Assembly (NCBI GenBank): GCA_900110395.1
Contig: FODP01000004.1
Coordinates: 62,001-126,000 of the forward strand
From: Rhodospirillales bacterium URHD0017
Lineage (GTDB): Bacteria; Pseudomonadota; Alphaproteobacteria; Reyranellales; Reyranellaceae
Reading direction: 5' to 3'
DNA length: 64,000 nucleotides
Each line of letters opens with the position of its first letter. Position 1 is the first letter of the stretch. The notes beneath the pieces are model-generated. The model had not been told where the DNA came from. It was given only the letters and a program-made list of their open reading frames with translations, and did not search any database. Made by a program: the position numbers and the translations under genes. Positions 27,919-36,181 of this stretch are shown in pieces.

Positions 27919-29487
27919 CTAAAGCGCTGGCGGCACGAAGCCGCCGTACGCCTGCTCCAGGAGCTGCGCGAACTGGATCGGCGTCAGGTCCTCGAGATAG
28001 GGGCCGACGATCTGCACGCCGATCGGCAGCCCGCTGTCCGTGCGCCCGATCGGCGCCACGGTCGCCGGCAGTCCGGCAGCGGTGGCGGGAGCCGCCCAGA
28101 CGAAGTTGTTGCTGTAGGGCAGGAGTTGGCCGTCGACATCAAGGCGGCGGGCGCTCGCCTCGACATGATCGTGCTTGAAAGCCGGCGTCGGCATCGTCGG
28201 GCAGAGCACGACGTCCCATTCCTTGAACAGCATCGCCCACTGGTGTTGCAGCCTGGTGCGAACGTTGTTCGCTGCTTCCCACTCGCGCCAGCCCATGTTG
28301 GCGCTGCGTACGTAGATCGCATCGAGACTCTGGTCGTCGGGCCCGAGCGCCGTCGCGAGCTTGCGCATCTGTTCGTAGAACTCGGGCGGACGGCCGTTGG
28401 TCATCACCGGGCCGAGCAGGTGCATGTAGTTGCGGGCCACCTCGGCGAGATCGGGCAGCAGCGGACTTTGTCGCGCCACCGTAGCGCCTTCCTTGCCCAA
28501 CCGATCGGCCAGTCGGGCCAGCGCCGTGCGGATCGACTCGGCCGTGGGGCAAAGAGGATGCGTGTCGATCACCAGCACGCGGAAGTCACGCAGCGCACGA
28601 TGGCGCGGCTGTGGCAGCGCCAGGCGCCAGCCGATGCCGTCGCGCTGCTCGTCGGGCCCGGCGATCACCTCGAACTCGAGGGCAATATCCTTTGCGCTGC
28701 GCGCCATCGGCCCCACCACCGCCAAACCGTCGCCGGCCGACGGCAATGCCGGCTGTCTCGGGAAGTTGTGGCCGCGCCTTGCGACGACGCCGTAGGTCGG
28801 CTTGTGGGCGAACACGCCGCAATAGTGCGCCGGCGTGCGCAGCGAGCCGCCGATGTCCGAGCCGAGCTCGAGCGCCACATAGCCCGCCGCCAGCGCGGCG
28901 GCCGAGCCGCCCGACGACCCGCCCGGCGTGCGCTCGATATCGTAGGGATTGTTGGTCGTGCCATAGATCGGATTCGTCGTCTGCCAGTCGGCGAGCGCCA
29001 CCGGCGCGTTGGTCTTGCCGATGATCACGGCGCCGGCGGCCTTCAGCCGTTGGACCGGGACGGCATCCTCAGGCGGCCGCCAGTCCTTGAAGGCGGGAAT
29101 GCCCCAGGTCGTCGGCAGCCCCGCGACGTTGAACGACTCCTTCACGGTCATCGGCAGGCCGAGCAATGGCCGCCGCTCGCCCCGCGCCAGCGCCTGGTCG
29201 GCGGCGCTCGCCGCCTGGCGTGCCCGGTCGAAGTCGCGCACCACCAAGGCGTTGATGGGTTTGTCGAGCGCCTCGATGCGCGCGATCGCCTGGTCGAGCA
29301 GCTCGACCGACGAGACGCGGCGGGCCGCGAGGTCGGCCACCTGCTCGCCAGCCGTGCGATACGGCGCGGGTGTGGCCGTCTGGCCGAAGCCGCGCGTCGC
29401 TGTCGCGGCGCACGCCGCGGTGACGCCTGCCAGCAAAGCGCGGCGGCTGACCGCGCCGCCCTCCGGCTTATTCGAAGATCCCGTCAT
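27919..29487 (-). CDS. Amidase signature enzyme, probably exported by Tat
   Basis: A 522-residue amidase. The N-terminus has a twin-arginine-like signal (SRRALLAGVTAACAATA) ending near FGQTA. The Ser-cisSer-Lys triad is visible: Lys116 in MTVKESF, Ser191/192 in TPGGSSGGSAAA and Ser215 in GSDIGGSLRTP. The ribosome site GGAGGGG supports the ATG at 29485-29487. Its partner 16 bp downstream is a DmpA-like peptidase. Family members hydrolyse short amides, peptide amides or aryl amides; the specific substrate is open. Confidence 0.9.
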   Translation of the reverse strand: MTGSSNKPEGGAVSRRALLAGVTAACAATATRGFGQTATPAPYRTAGEQVADLAARRVSSVELLDQAIARIEALDKPINALVVRDFDRARQAASAADQALARGERRPLLGLPMTVKESFNVAGLPTTWGIPAFKDWRPPEDAVPVQRLKAAGAVIIGKTNAPVALADWQTTNPIYGTTNNPYDIERTPGGSSGGSAAALAAGYVALELGSDIGGSLRTPAHYCGVFAHKPTYGVVARRGHNFPRQPALPSAGDGLAVVGPMARSAKDIALEFEVIAGPDEQRDGIGWRLALPQPRHRALRDFRVLVIDTHPLCPTAESIRTALARLADRLGKEGATVARQSPLLPDLAEVARNYMHLLGPVMTNGRPPEFYEQMRKLATALGPDDQSLDAIYVRSANMGWREWEAANNVRTRLQHQWAMLFKEWDVVLCPTMPTPAFKHDHVEASARRLDVDGQLLPYSNNFVWAAPATAAGLPATVAPIGRTDSGLPIGVQIVGPYLEDLTPIQFAQLLEQAYGGFVPPAL

Positions 29488-29562
29488 TGGAGCCCCTCCC
29501 CCGCCTGCATCGACGCGCTATGATGCACCGAGGCGGTTTGCCATCCAAGCCGGAGGCGCACC

Positions 29563-30108
29563 ATGGCTGAGCGCGAGGCGCGCATCGACCGGCTGTTGCT
29601 CAGCCAGGAGATCGCGGATTTCCTCTATCGGGAGGCGGAGCTGCTCGACGAGCGGCGCTATCGCGAATGGCTCGACCTGCTCGCCGACGACGTCCGCTAC
29701 TGGATGCCGATACGGCGCAACGTCAAGCTTGGCGACGACGAGGGCGAGTTCACCCGCGCCCAGAGCGACATCAACTGGTTCGACGAGGGCAAGGACACGC
29801 TCAGCCGGCGCGTGAAGCAGATCGAGACCGGCATTCATTGGGCCGAAGAGCCGCGCTCGCGCCTCTCCCATCTCGTCACCAACGTGCAGGTGCAGGGTGC
29901 GGAACCTTCCTTTGCCGCACCGCAGGAGGTGTCGGTCACCTCCCGCTTCCTGATCTATCGCAACCGCGTCGAGACCGAGACCGACATCCTGGTCGGACGG
30001 CGCGAGGATCAGCTCAGGCGCAACGGCGCGGGCTGGCTTCTCGCGCGACGCAAGATTATCCTCGATCAGAACGTACTGCTGTCGAAAAACCTGACGTTCT
30101 TCATCTGA
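29563..30108 (+). CDS. Aromatic-ring-hydroxylating dioxygenase beta subunit
   Basis: A 181-residue small subunit of a Rieske non-heme iron oxygenase (NTF2-like fold). Typical features are EIADFLYREAELLDERRYRE, LLADDVRYWMPIR and the end segment LLARRKIILDQNVLL. It starts after a GGAGG site at 29563 and precedes the alpha subunit by 10 bp. The beta-before-alpha order is the reverse of the usual naphthalene/biphenyl dioxygenase operons. It provides structural support to the catalytic alpha subunit. Confidence 0.9.
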   Translation: MAEREARIDRLLLSQEIADFLYREAELLDERRYREWLDLLADDVRYWMPIRRNVKLGDDEGEFTRAQSDINWFDEGKDTLSRRVKQIETGIHWAEEPRSRLSHLVTNVQVQGAEPSFAAPQEVSVTSRFLIYRNRVETETDILVGRREDQLRRNGAGWLLARRKIILDQNVLLSKNLTFFI

Positions 30109-30118
30109 GGGGACGGCC

Positions 30119-31501
30119 ATGGCGATGAACGACAAGCGTGGCTATCGCTCCGGCCTGGTCGATCTGCGGGCAGGCGAGGTCAGCCGCGAGATCTTCGTCA
30201 ACGAGCACATCTACGCCGAGGAGCAGGAGCGCATCTTCGCCCGCGCCTGGCTGCATGTCGGACATGAAAGCCAGATCCCCAGGCCCGGCGACTATTTCGT
30301 CTCGTCGATGGGCGAAGAGTCGGTGATCCTGTGCCGCGACCGGACCGACAAGATCCACGTCTTCCTCAATTCCTGCCGCCATCGCGGCATGAAGGTGTGC
30401 CGTTACGACCAGGGTTCGACGCCCGTTTTCACCTGTCCCTATCACGGCTGGAGCTACGGCACCGACGGGCGGCTGGTCGGCGTGCCGTATTTCCGCGAGG
30501 CCTACCATTCGCGGCTCGACAAGGAGAAGTGGGGCCTGGTCGAGGTCGCACAGATGCACAACTACAAGGGCTCGATCTGGGCGACCTGGGATGCGGCCGC
30601 TCCGGGCTTCACCGAATATCTCGGCGACTTCACCCGCTACCTCGACCTGCAGCTCGACGGCTGGGACGGACGCGAGGGCCAGGCCGAAGTGCTGGGCGGC
30701 ATCCAGAAGTGGCTGGTGCCGTGCAACTGGAAATTCCCGGCCGAGAATTTCAGCGGCGACACCTATCACAATATCAGCCACCGCTCGGTCGATCTCGCCG
30801 GCATCGGGCCGTCGGGCGCCGGCCGTCGCGACATGGGCGAGCGCGACGTCAGCCGCAAGCTGCATGTCTGCATTCCCGATCGCGGCCACCAGACGATCCA
30901 CTACGTCCTGCCCGCCGGCCAATTGCCGCCGCCCGCCTATCAGAATGCGCCGATCGTCGCCGAGTATTTCCGCCACTGCGAGGAGGAGAAGCGACGCCGT
31001 CGCGGCGAGGAGGCGCGGCTGGTCGGCGCGCCCGGCGAGATCTTCCCCAACACCGCCCTGCTCTCGCGCCAGCCCCGGACGATGGCGGTGTGGCACCCGC
31101 GCAGCGCGCACCAGACCGAATGCTGGCGCTGGTTCTTCGTCGATCGCGAGGCGCCGACCGAGGTCAAGCACTTCCTGCGCGATTACTACATCCGCTACTC
31201 CGGCCCCGCCGGCATGACCGAGCAGGACGACATGGAGAACTGGAACTACGCCCATGCGGCGAGCCGCGGCACGATCGCCCGGCGTTATCCCTACAACTAC
31301 GACCAGGGAAGCGGCACCGCCGTCACGGACTACGAATACCAGGGCCTGCGCGTGCCCGGCGAGGTGATCGACCTCACCGAGACGCAGTCGAGCGAGCAGC
31401 CGATGCGCAATTTCTATCGGCGATGGGCGGAGTTCATGGAAGCCGATGACTGGTCGCGGCTCGCGACCTGGCGCGGCAGCGAGCGCAAGGCCGCGGAATG
31501 A
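30119..31501 (+). CDS. Aromatic-ring-hydroxylating dioxygenase alpha subunit (Rieske)
   Basis: A 460-residue catalytic subunit. The Rieske [2Fe-2S] ligands are Cys86/His88 and Cys106/His109 (SCRHRG, then TCPYHGW, 17 residues between). The mononuclear iron site is visible as NFSGDTYHNISH with Asp214, His217 and His221. It overlaps the following 65-codon gene by 4 bp (ATGA). No ferredoxin or reductase gene is nearby, so electrons must come from elsewhere, possibly shared partners. Substrate is probably an aromatic acid or amide; this is a guess. Confidence 0.92.
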   Translation: MAMNDKRGYRSGLVDLRAGEVSREIFVNEHIYAEEQERIFARAWLHVGHESQIPRPGDYFVSSMGEESVILCRDRTDKIHVFLNSCRHRGMKVCRYDQGSTPVFTCPYHGWSYGTDGRLVGVPYFREAYHSRLDKEKWGLVEVAQMHNYKGSIWATWDAAAPGFTEYLGDFTRYLDLQLDGWDGREGQAEVLGGIQKWLVPCNWKFPAENFSGDTYHNISHRSVDLAGIGPSGAGRRDMGERDVSRKLHVCIPDRGHQTIHYVLPAGQLPPPAYQNAPIVAEYFRHCEEEKRRRRGEEARLVGAPGEIFPNTALLSRQPRTMAVWHPRSAHQTECWRWFFVDREAPTEVKHFLRDYYIRYSGPAGMTEQDDMENWNYAHAASRGTIARRYPYNYDQGSGTAVTDYEYQGLRVPGEVIDLTETQSSEQPMRNFYRRWAEFMEADDWSRLATWRGSERKAAE

Positions 31502-31695
31502 GCGCGATCAATGTCCGCGAGCTCACGCCCGGCACGTCGATCGTGCTCGCCGACGGTGCCGAGGCCGAGATCGTCACCAACCCGGGCGACGGGATGTGGC
31601 TGTTCGCGCGCTATCTCTCCTCACCGCGCGACCCGACGCTCGTCGGGCAGGAAGAAATGATCTTCGCCCCGGATGTCGTCGCCTTGCGGCGCTGA
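31498..31695 (+). CDS. Small 65-residue protein coupled to the dioxygenase
   Basis: Starts within the stop codon of the alpha subunit (ATGA), so it is translationally coupled. The sequence runs MSAINVRELTPGTSIVLADG and ends EEMIFAPDVVALRR, predicted as an all-beta small barrel with no cysteines. I do not recognise a named family. Its coupling implies a role linked to the oxygenase, such as assembly or regulation, though this is an inference. It ends 10 bp from the convergent SDR gene. Confidence 0.7.
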   Translation: MSAINVRELTPGTSIVLADGAEAEIVTNPGDGMWLFARYLSSPRDPTLVGQEEMIFAPDVVALRR

Positions 31696-31705
31696 TCCGC
31701 GGCGC

Positions 31706-32554
31706 TCAACGCCTCGGGATACGTCCGCGAATCCGGTTGAAACCCTCCTTGATTGCAGCAAAGCGTGCGTCGACGTAGGGCTCGTGCTCGTTGTCGGTGA
31801 AGATGTAGGGCCAGTCGTTCTCGATGCCTTCGCGGACCAGCTCGCCGACATAGAGCGGATCGAGGCCCTGGGCGACTTGGTCGCGGATGGATTTGATGCG
31901 CTCGGCTATCGGGCCGGTGGCCGGCGGCCGGCTGAGCTTGCCGGCGAAGCGCTGCGGCAGATTGCGGCCCGAATCGACGATCTGGGTGCGGATGAAGCCC
32001 GGGCACAGCACCGAGACGCCGATGCCGCGCGGCGCCAGGTCGAGCCGCAGGCCTTCCGACAGCCCGACCACGCCATACTTGGAGACGTTGTAGGCAGTGC
32101 TGCCGCCGGAGATCAGGCCGGCGATCGAGGCGGTCGAGACGATGTGTCCACCCTCGCCGTGCCGCTCGATCAGCGGGCCGAAGATTTCTATGCCCCAGAT
32201 CACGGCCCGCAGGTTCACGCCCAAGGTCCAGTCCCACGCGGCTTCGCTCCACGTGCCGTAGGGCCCGCCGCCGCCGACGCCGGCATTGTTGACCAGGATA
32301 TGGACCTTGTCGTAGCGCGCGACAGTGGCTTCGGCCGCCGACGCGAGCTCGCCCTTGAGCGAGACGTCGGCCCGCACGCCGTCGACGTCGGCGTTGGTCG
32401 CCTTCAGCTTCTCGAGCGCCGCCGCCAGAGCGGCCTCCTCGATGTCGCAGAGCATGACCTTCACGCCAGCCTGGGCCAGGGCGGAGGCAATCCCGAACCC
32501 GATGCCCGAGGCAGCGCCCGTTACGAACGCCGTCTTTCCCGCCAGATCCTTCAT
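31706..32554 (-). CDS. Short-chain dehydrogenase/reductase (SDR)
   Basis: A classical NAD(P)-dependent SDR, 282 residues from the ATG at 32552-32554; an ATG at 32560 overlaps the GGGGG ribosome site. TGAASGIGFGIA near 13 binds the nucleotide. NNAGVGGGGPYG near 89, STASIAGL (Ser) and the catalytic YNVSK complete the active site. The longer C-terminal extension (DWPYIFTDNEHEPYVDARFA) is typical of a subset annotated as 3-oxoacyl reductase-like enzymes. It converges on the dioxygenase operon, so it could act on its product as a dihydrodiol dehydrogenase. That is an inference only. Confidence 0.88.
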   Translation of the reverse strand: MKDLAGKTAFVTGAASGIGFGIASALAQAGVKVMLCDIEEAALAAALEKLKATNADVDGVRADVSLKGELASAAEATVARYDKVHILVNNAGVGGGGPYGTWSEAAWDWTLGVNLRAVIWGIEIFGPLIERHGEGGHIVSTASIAGLISGGSTAYNVSKYGVVGLSEGLRLDLAPRGIGVSVLCPGFIRTQIVDSGRNLPQRFAGKLSRPPATGPIAERIKSIRDQVAQGLDPLYVGELVREGIENDWPYIFTDNEHEPYVDARFAAIKEGFNRIRGRIPRR

Positions 32555-32635
32555 GTGCATCCCCCAAGGTCGCCCGTTCGGTTCGCCAGTCGGCCCGCGA
32601 CGCCTAAGTCGCACCCTTCTGTCAGGTCGACGTAA

Positions 32636-32649
32636 GTAACCGCCGTTAC
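32636..32649. promoter_or_regulatory. GTAAC-N4-GTTAC palindrome between divergent SDR and TctB genes
   Basis: A perfect five-base inverted repeat with a 4-bp spacer lies in the 131-bp divergent intergenic region. TetR/AcrR-type repressors often bind such spaced palindromes. No regulator gene is adjacent, so the assignment is tentative. Confidence 0.35.
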
Positions 32650-32685
32650 GCCAGTGTCAAAGTGGAATGTGCGGAGGCGGACGCC

Positions 32686-33135
32686 GTGAGCCGATTTCTC
32701 AGCAAGGACTTTCTCGCCGGACTGATGTTCGTCGCCTTCGGCCTGGTGGCGCTCTATTTCGGCCACCACCTCGCCGTCGGCACCGGGGTGCGCATGGGGC
32801 CGGGCTACGTGCCGCGCGCGCTCTCCTACATCCTCATGGGGCTGGGCGGCATCATCTGCGTGTTCGCCCTGGTGAGCGGCAGCGAGCCGGTCGAGGCGCC
32901 GAAATGGAAGCCGATCACCCTGGTCACCATCGGCATCGTCTGCTTTGCCCTCCTGTTCGAGCGCGCCGGCATGCTGCCCGCCCTGATCGCCCTGGTCGGG
33001 ATCTCCTCCTTCGCCAACGAGGAGTTCAAGGTCGTAGAAGTGCTGGGCAACATGGTCGTGCTGACGATCCTCTGCGTCATCGTCTTCAAGCTCGGCCTGG
33101 GGATGAACATCTCCGTCATCCAGGGCGTGTGGTAG
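32686..33135 (+). CDS. TctB-family small membrane subunit, orphan
   Basis: A 149-residue protein from the GTG at 32686 (GGAGG 8 bases upstream). It has four hydrophobic segments, with the family pattern SKDFLAGLMFVAFGLVALYF and VRMGPGYVPRALSYILMGLG. This is the small subunit of tripartite tricarboxylate transporters. No TctA (about 500 residues, many helices) follows; the next gene is the convergent HIT gene, whose end overlaps it by 20 bp. It may therefore be truncated from its operon or serve an unlinked TctA. Confidence 0.85.
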   Translation: MSRFLSKDFLAGLMFVAFGLVALYFGHHLAVGTGVRMGPGYVPRALSYILMGLGGIICVFALVSGSEPVEAPKWKPITLVTIGIVCFALLFERAGMLPALIALVGISSFANEEFKVVEVLGNMVVLTILCVIVFKLGLGMNISVIQGVW

Positions 33136-33496
33136 GGCCCGACACGCTCGCGAGTTTCTTGCCGCCGATGATGTGGACGTGGAGATGGTAAACCTCCTGG
33201 TTCGCATCGGCGGCATGGTTGGCGACTAGCCGATAACCCGGCCCGTCGAGGCCGAGCTTGCTCGCCACGCGGCCAACGGCGCGCCAGAAGCCGACGACCA
33301 GCTCGGCCGGCGCCGAAGCGGCGAAGTCGGCCGCCGACACATACTCGCCCTTCGGCACCACCAGCACATGGACGGGCGCGGCCGGCCGATTGTTCTCGAA
33401 GGCAAACGCGAACTCGTCCTCGTAGACCTTCGTGCACGGCGCCTCGCCGCGCAGGATTTTCGCAAAGACGTTGTTCCGGTCGTACGCAACCCCCAT
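33116..33496 (-). CDS. HIT-family nucleotide-binding protein
   Basis: A 126-residue histidine-triad protein with the full motif HLHVHIIGG (His104, 106, 108). The start ATG at 33494-33496 follows GAGGGAGGG. It lies 11 bp downstream of the lipoamide dehydrogenase stop and probably ends that operon. HIT proteins hydrolyse AMP-lysine, ADP-ribose-like or sulfate-linked nucleotides; the true substrate here is not known. Its tail overlaps the end of the TctB gene by 20 bp in convergent orientation. Confidence 0.9.
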   Translation of the reverse strand: MGVAYDRNNVFAKILRGEAPCTKVYEDEFAFAFENNRPAAPVHVLVVPKGEYVSAADFAASAPAELVVGFWRAVGRVASKLGLDGPGYRLVANHAADANQEVYHLHVHIIGGKKLASVSGPTTRPG

Positions 33497-33507
33497 TGCG
33501 CCCTCCC

Positions 33508-34907
33508 TCAGATGTGAAGCGCCTCGCCCAGCGCCCTGAGACTGGCTTCGTGAAACGCCTCGCCCAGGGTCGGATGGGCATGGATGGTGCCGCCGATATC
33601 TTCCAGCCGCGCGCCCATTTCGAGGGCGAGGCCGAAGGCGCCGGCCAGTTCCGACACGCCGGCGCCGACGGCGGCGATGCCCAGCACCAGGTGATTGTCG
33701 GCGCGCGCCGTCACGCGCACGAAGCCGTCCTCCGCCGCCATCGACAACGCCCGGCCGTTGGCCTGGAAGGGGAACTGCGCGGTCAGCACCTCGCGGCCGG
33801 CCTTGCGCGCCTCCTCGGGCGAGAGGCCGACGGTGACGATCTCGGGATCGGTGAAGCACACCGCCGGGATGACCCCGCCATCGAACGCGCGGCGGTGGCC
33901 GGCAATGATCTCGGCGACCACCACGCCCTGCGCCATGGCACGATGGGCCAGCATCGGCTCGCCTGTAAGATCGCCCACCGCCCAAACGTTGCGCATCGAC
34001 GTGGCGCAACGCTCATCGACCTGCACGAAGCGGCCGTTCAGGCTGAGATCGAGGCGTTCCAGGCCGAAGCCTTCCAGCCGCGCGCGTCGGCCGGTGGCGA
34101 CCAGGATCTTGTCGGCAGCGATCGTGCGTCCGCCCTCGAGCGTCAGCCCGTCATCGGAAAGCCGGCAGCGCGCGTGCTTACAAGCACGTCGACGCCCAGC
34201 GCCTTCAGGCGGCGCGCCACGGGTCGCACCAGCTCGGCATCGTAGATCGGCAGGATGCGGCCCAGCGCCTCGATCACCGTGACCTTCGAGCCGAGCTTGG
34301 CATAGGCCATGCCGAGCTCGAGCCCGATATAGCCCGCACCGACGACCGCCAGCCGGTCCGGCACCTTGCCAAGCGACAGCGCCTCGGTCGAGGAGATGAC
34401 CTTGCCGCCGAACGGCAGGTTGGGCAGGGCTGCCGGCACCGAGCCGGTCGCCAGCACGACATGCTCGGCGCGCACCATCTGCGGGCCGGTGTCGGTCTCG
34501 ATGCGGCAGGACTTGCCGTCGACCATCTCGGCCCGGCCCTGCAGGATTTTTACCCGGTGGCGCTTCAGCAGCACGCCGACGCCACTGGTCAGGCGGCCGA
34601 CGACGCCGTCCTTCCATTCGATGGTGCGCGGGAAATCGACGGTCGGACGCTCGACCTTGATGCCGAGCGGTGCGGCGCGCGATTGCTCGACGGCATGATG
34701 GAAGGCGTCGGCGGCGTGGATCAGCGCCTTGGAAGGGATGCAGCCGACATTGAGGCAGGTGCCGCCCAGCCCGCCTTCCTTGTTGCCTCCCTGGCCACCC
34801 TGCTCGACCAGCACCGTGTCGAGCCCGAGTTGGCCGGCGCGGATCGCCGTGACGTAGCCGCCGGGGCCGCCGCCCACGACCAAGACCTTGGCATTGATGT
34901 CGGCCAT
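33508..34907 (-). pseudogene. lpdV: Dihydrolipoamide dehydrogenase (E3) of the bkd complex, frameshifted
   Basis: FAD-dependent E3 with [17 protein letters not shown] at the start, the redox disulfide in [17 protein letters not shown] and the second Rossmann [21 protein letters not shown]. Around 34165-34180 (CG repeat GCGCGCG) one base is missing. The frame breaks after DVLVSTRA and continues in another frame as [14 protein letters not shown] to the end. The interface domain, including [18 protein letters not shown], is in the second part. Total length 1400 nt is one short of 467 codons. Either the gene is disrupted or one base was lost in sequencing. It is coupled to the E2 gene, with its ATG 1 bp after the E2 stop. 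Confidence 0.85.
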
Positions 34908-34908
34908 C

Positions 34909-36180
34909 TCACGCCTCTATGAAAATCGTCGCCGGCGCCTCGAGCAGGCCTTTTATGCGCTGCACGAACTGGGCGGCGTTGTAGCCGTCGATCACCCGGT
35001 GATCGAACGACGAGGAGAGGTTCATCATGGTGCGCGGCACGAACTCCGCGCCCTGCCAGACCGGGCGCACGACCTGCCGGTTGACGCCGATGATGGCCAC
35101 CTCGGGCCGGTTGAGCACCGGCGTGGTGACGATGCCGCCGAGCGGGCCCAGGCTGGTGATGGTGATGGTCGAGCCTGAAAGCTCGGCGCGCGTTGCTTGC
35201 CCGTTGCGCGCTGCTTCGGCCAGCCTGCGCACCTCGGCCGCGCAATCCCACAGGCCACGCGCCTCGCAGTGGCGCGCCACGGGGACCATGAGGCCCTGCG
35301 GCGTTTGCGTCGCGATGCCGATATGCACGCCGGCATGGCGCTCGATGGTCTCGGCCTCGTCGTCGTAGAGCGCGTTCATCTCCGGAAAGTCGGCGACCGC
35401 GCGCACCAGCGCCTGCATCAGGAACGGCATCAAGGTCAGCCGCGGCCGATCGGGGTTCTCGGCATTGAGTTTTCCGCGCAGGTCTTCCAACGCGGTGACG
35501 TCGACCTCCTCGACATAGGAGAAGTGCGCGGCGCGGCGCTTGGACTCGGCCATCTTCTGGGCGATGCGCCGGCGCATGCCGATGACCTTGACGGTCTCGA
35601 CCTCGGTGCGCGCGACGCGACCGCCGCCCGATGCCGCTGCCTGCGGACCGCTCTTCAGGAAGGCGTCGAGATCGTCGTGACTGATGCGTCCCGCCGGGCC
35701 ACTGCCGCGCACCTGGCGCAAATCGATGCCGGCCTCGCGCGCACGACGCCGCACCGCGGGTGACGCGATCGGCTTTTCGCCGGCCGGCCGCGGCGGGCCG
35801 AGAGATCCGCGGGCGACCGGCGTTGCCGCCTCGACCGGCGTCGGCGCCGGCGCTTTGGCTGCCGGCGGCGGCGTCGGCAGCCGCGCGGGCGGTGGTGCCG
35901 CTTCGCGTGGCGCTGCGGCCACCTCCGCATTGCCCTCGCCCGCGACCTCGAGGCGGACCAGCTCGGCGCCGACGGCGAGCGTCTGACCAACCTCGCCGCC
36001 CAGTGCCAATACCTTGCCGGCGACAGGTGACGGGATTTCCACGGTCGCCTTGTCGGTCATGACGGCGGCGAGGATCTGGTCCTCCAGGACCGACTGGCCG
36101 ACCTCGACGTGCCATTCGACGATCTCGGCCTCGGCCACGCCTTCGCCGACGTCGGGCATCTTGATGATCCGCGTCCCCAT
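34909..36180 (-). CDS. bkdB: Branched-chain 2-oxoacid dehydrogenase E2 (dihydrolipoamide acyltransferase)
   Basis: A 423-residue E2. The N-terminal lipoyl domain carries lipoyl-lysine Lys44 (MTDKATVEIPSP). A Pro/Ala linker follows, then the E3/E1-binding domain (ASPAVRRRAREAGIDLRQVR) and the catalytic domain with SFDHRVIDGYNAAQF near the C-terminus. It forms the core of a 2-oxoacid dehydrogenase. Paired E1 alpha/beta subunits plus this sequence fit the branched-chain (BCKDH) type rather than the pyruvate type. Its start lies 1 bp beyond the E1-beta stop. Confidence 0.92.
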   Translation of the reverse strand: MGTRIIKMPDVGEGVAEAEIVEWHVEVGQSVLEDQILAAVMTDKATVEIPSPVAGKVLALGGEVGQTLAVGAELVRLEVAGEGNAEVAAAPREAAPPPARLPTPPPAAKAPAPTPVEAATPVARGSLGPPRPAGEKPIASPAVRRRAREAGIDLRQVRGSGPAGRISHDDLDAFLKSGPQAAASGGGRVARTEVETVKVIGMRRRIAQKMAESKRRAAHFSYVEEVDVTALEDLRGKLNAENPDRPRLTLMPFLMQALVRAVADFPEMNALYDDEAETIERHAGVHIGIATQTPQGLMVPVARHCEARGLWDCAAEVRRLAEAARNGQATRAELSGSTITITSLGPLGGIVTTPVLNRPEVAIIGVNRQVVRPVWQGAEFVPRTMMNLSSSFDHRVIDGYNAAQFVQRIKGLLEAPATIFIEA

Positions 36181-36181
36181 G

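Noticed and set aside
33116..34617. Reading the lipoamide dehydrogenase region as separate genes, or HIT as the tail of a long frame
   Set aside because: The two halves of E3 match one protein across a single-base break. The HIT domain has its own ATG and ribosome site at 33496.
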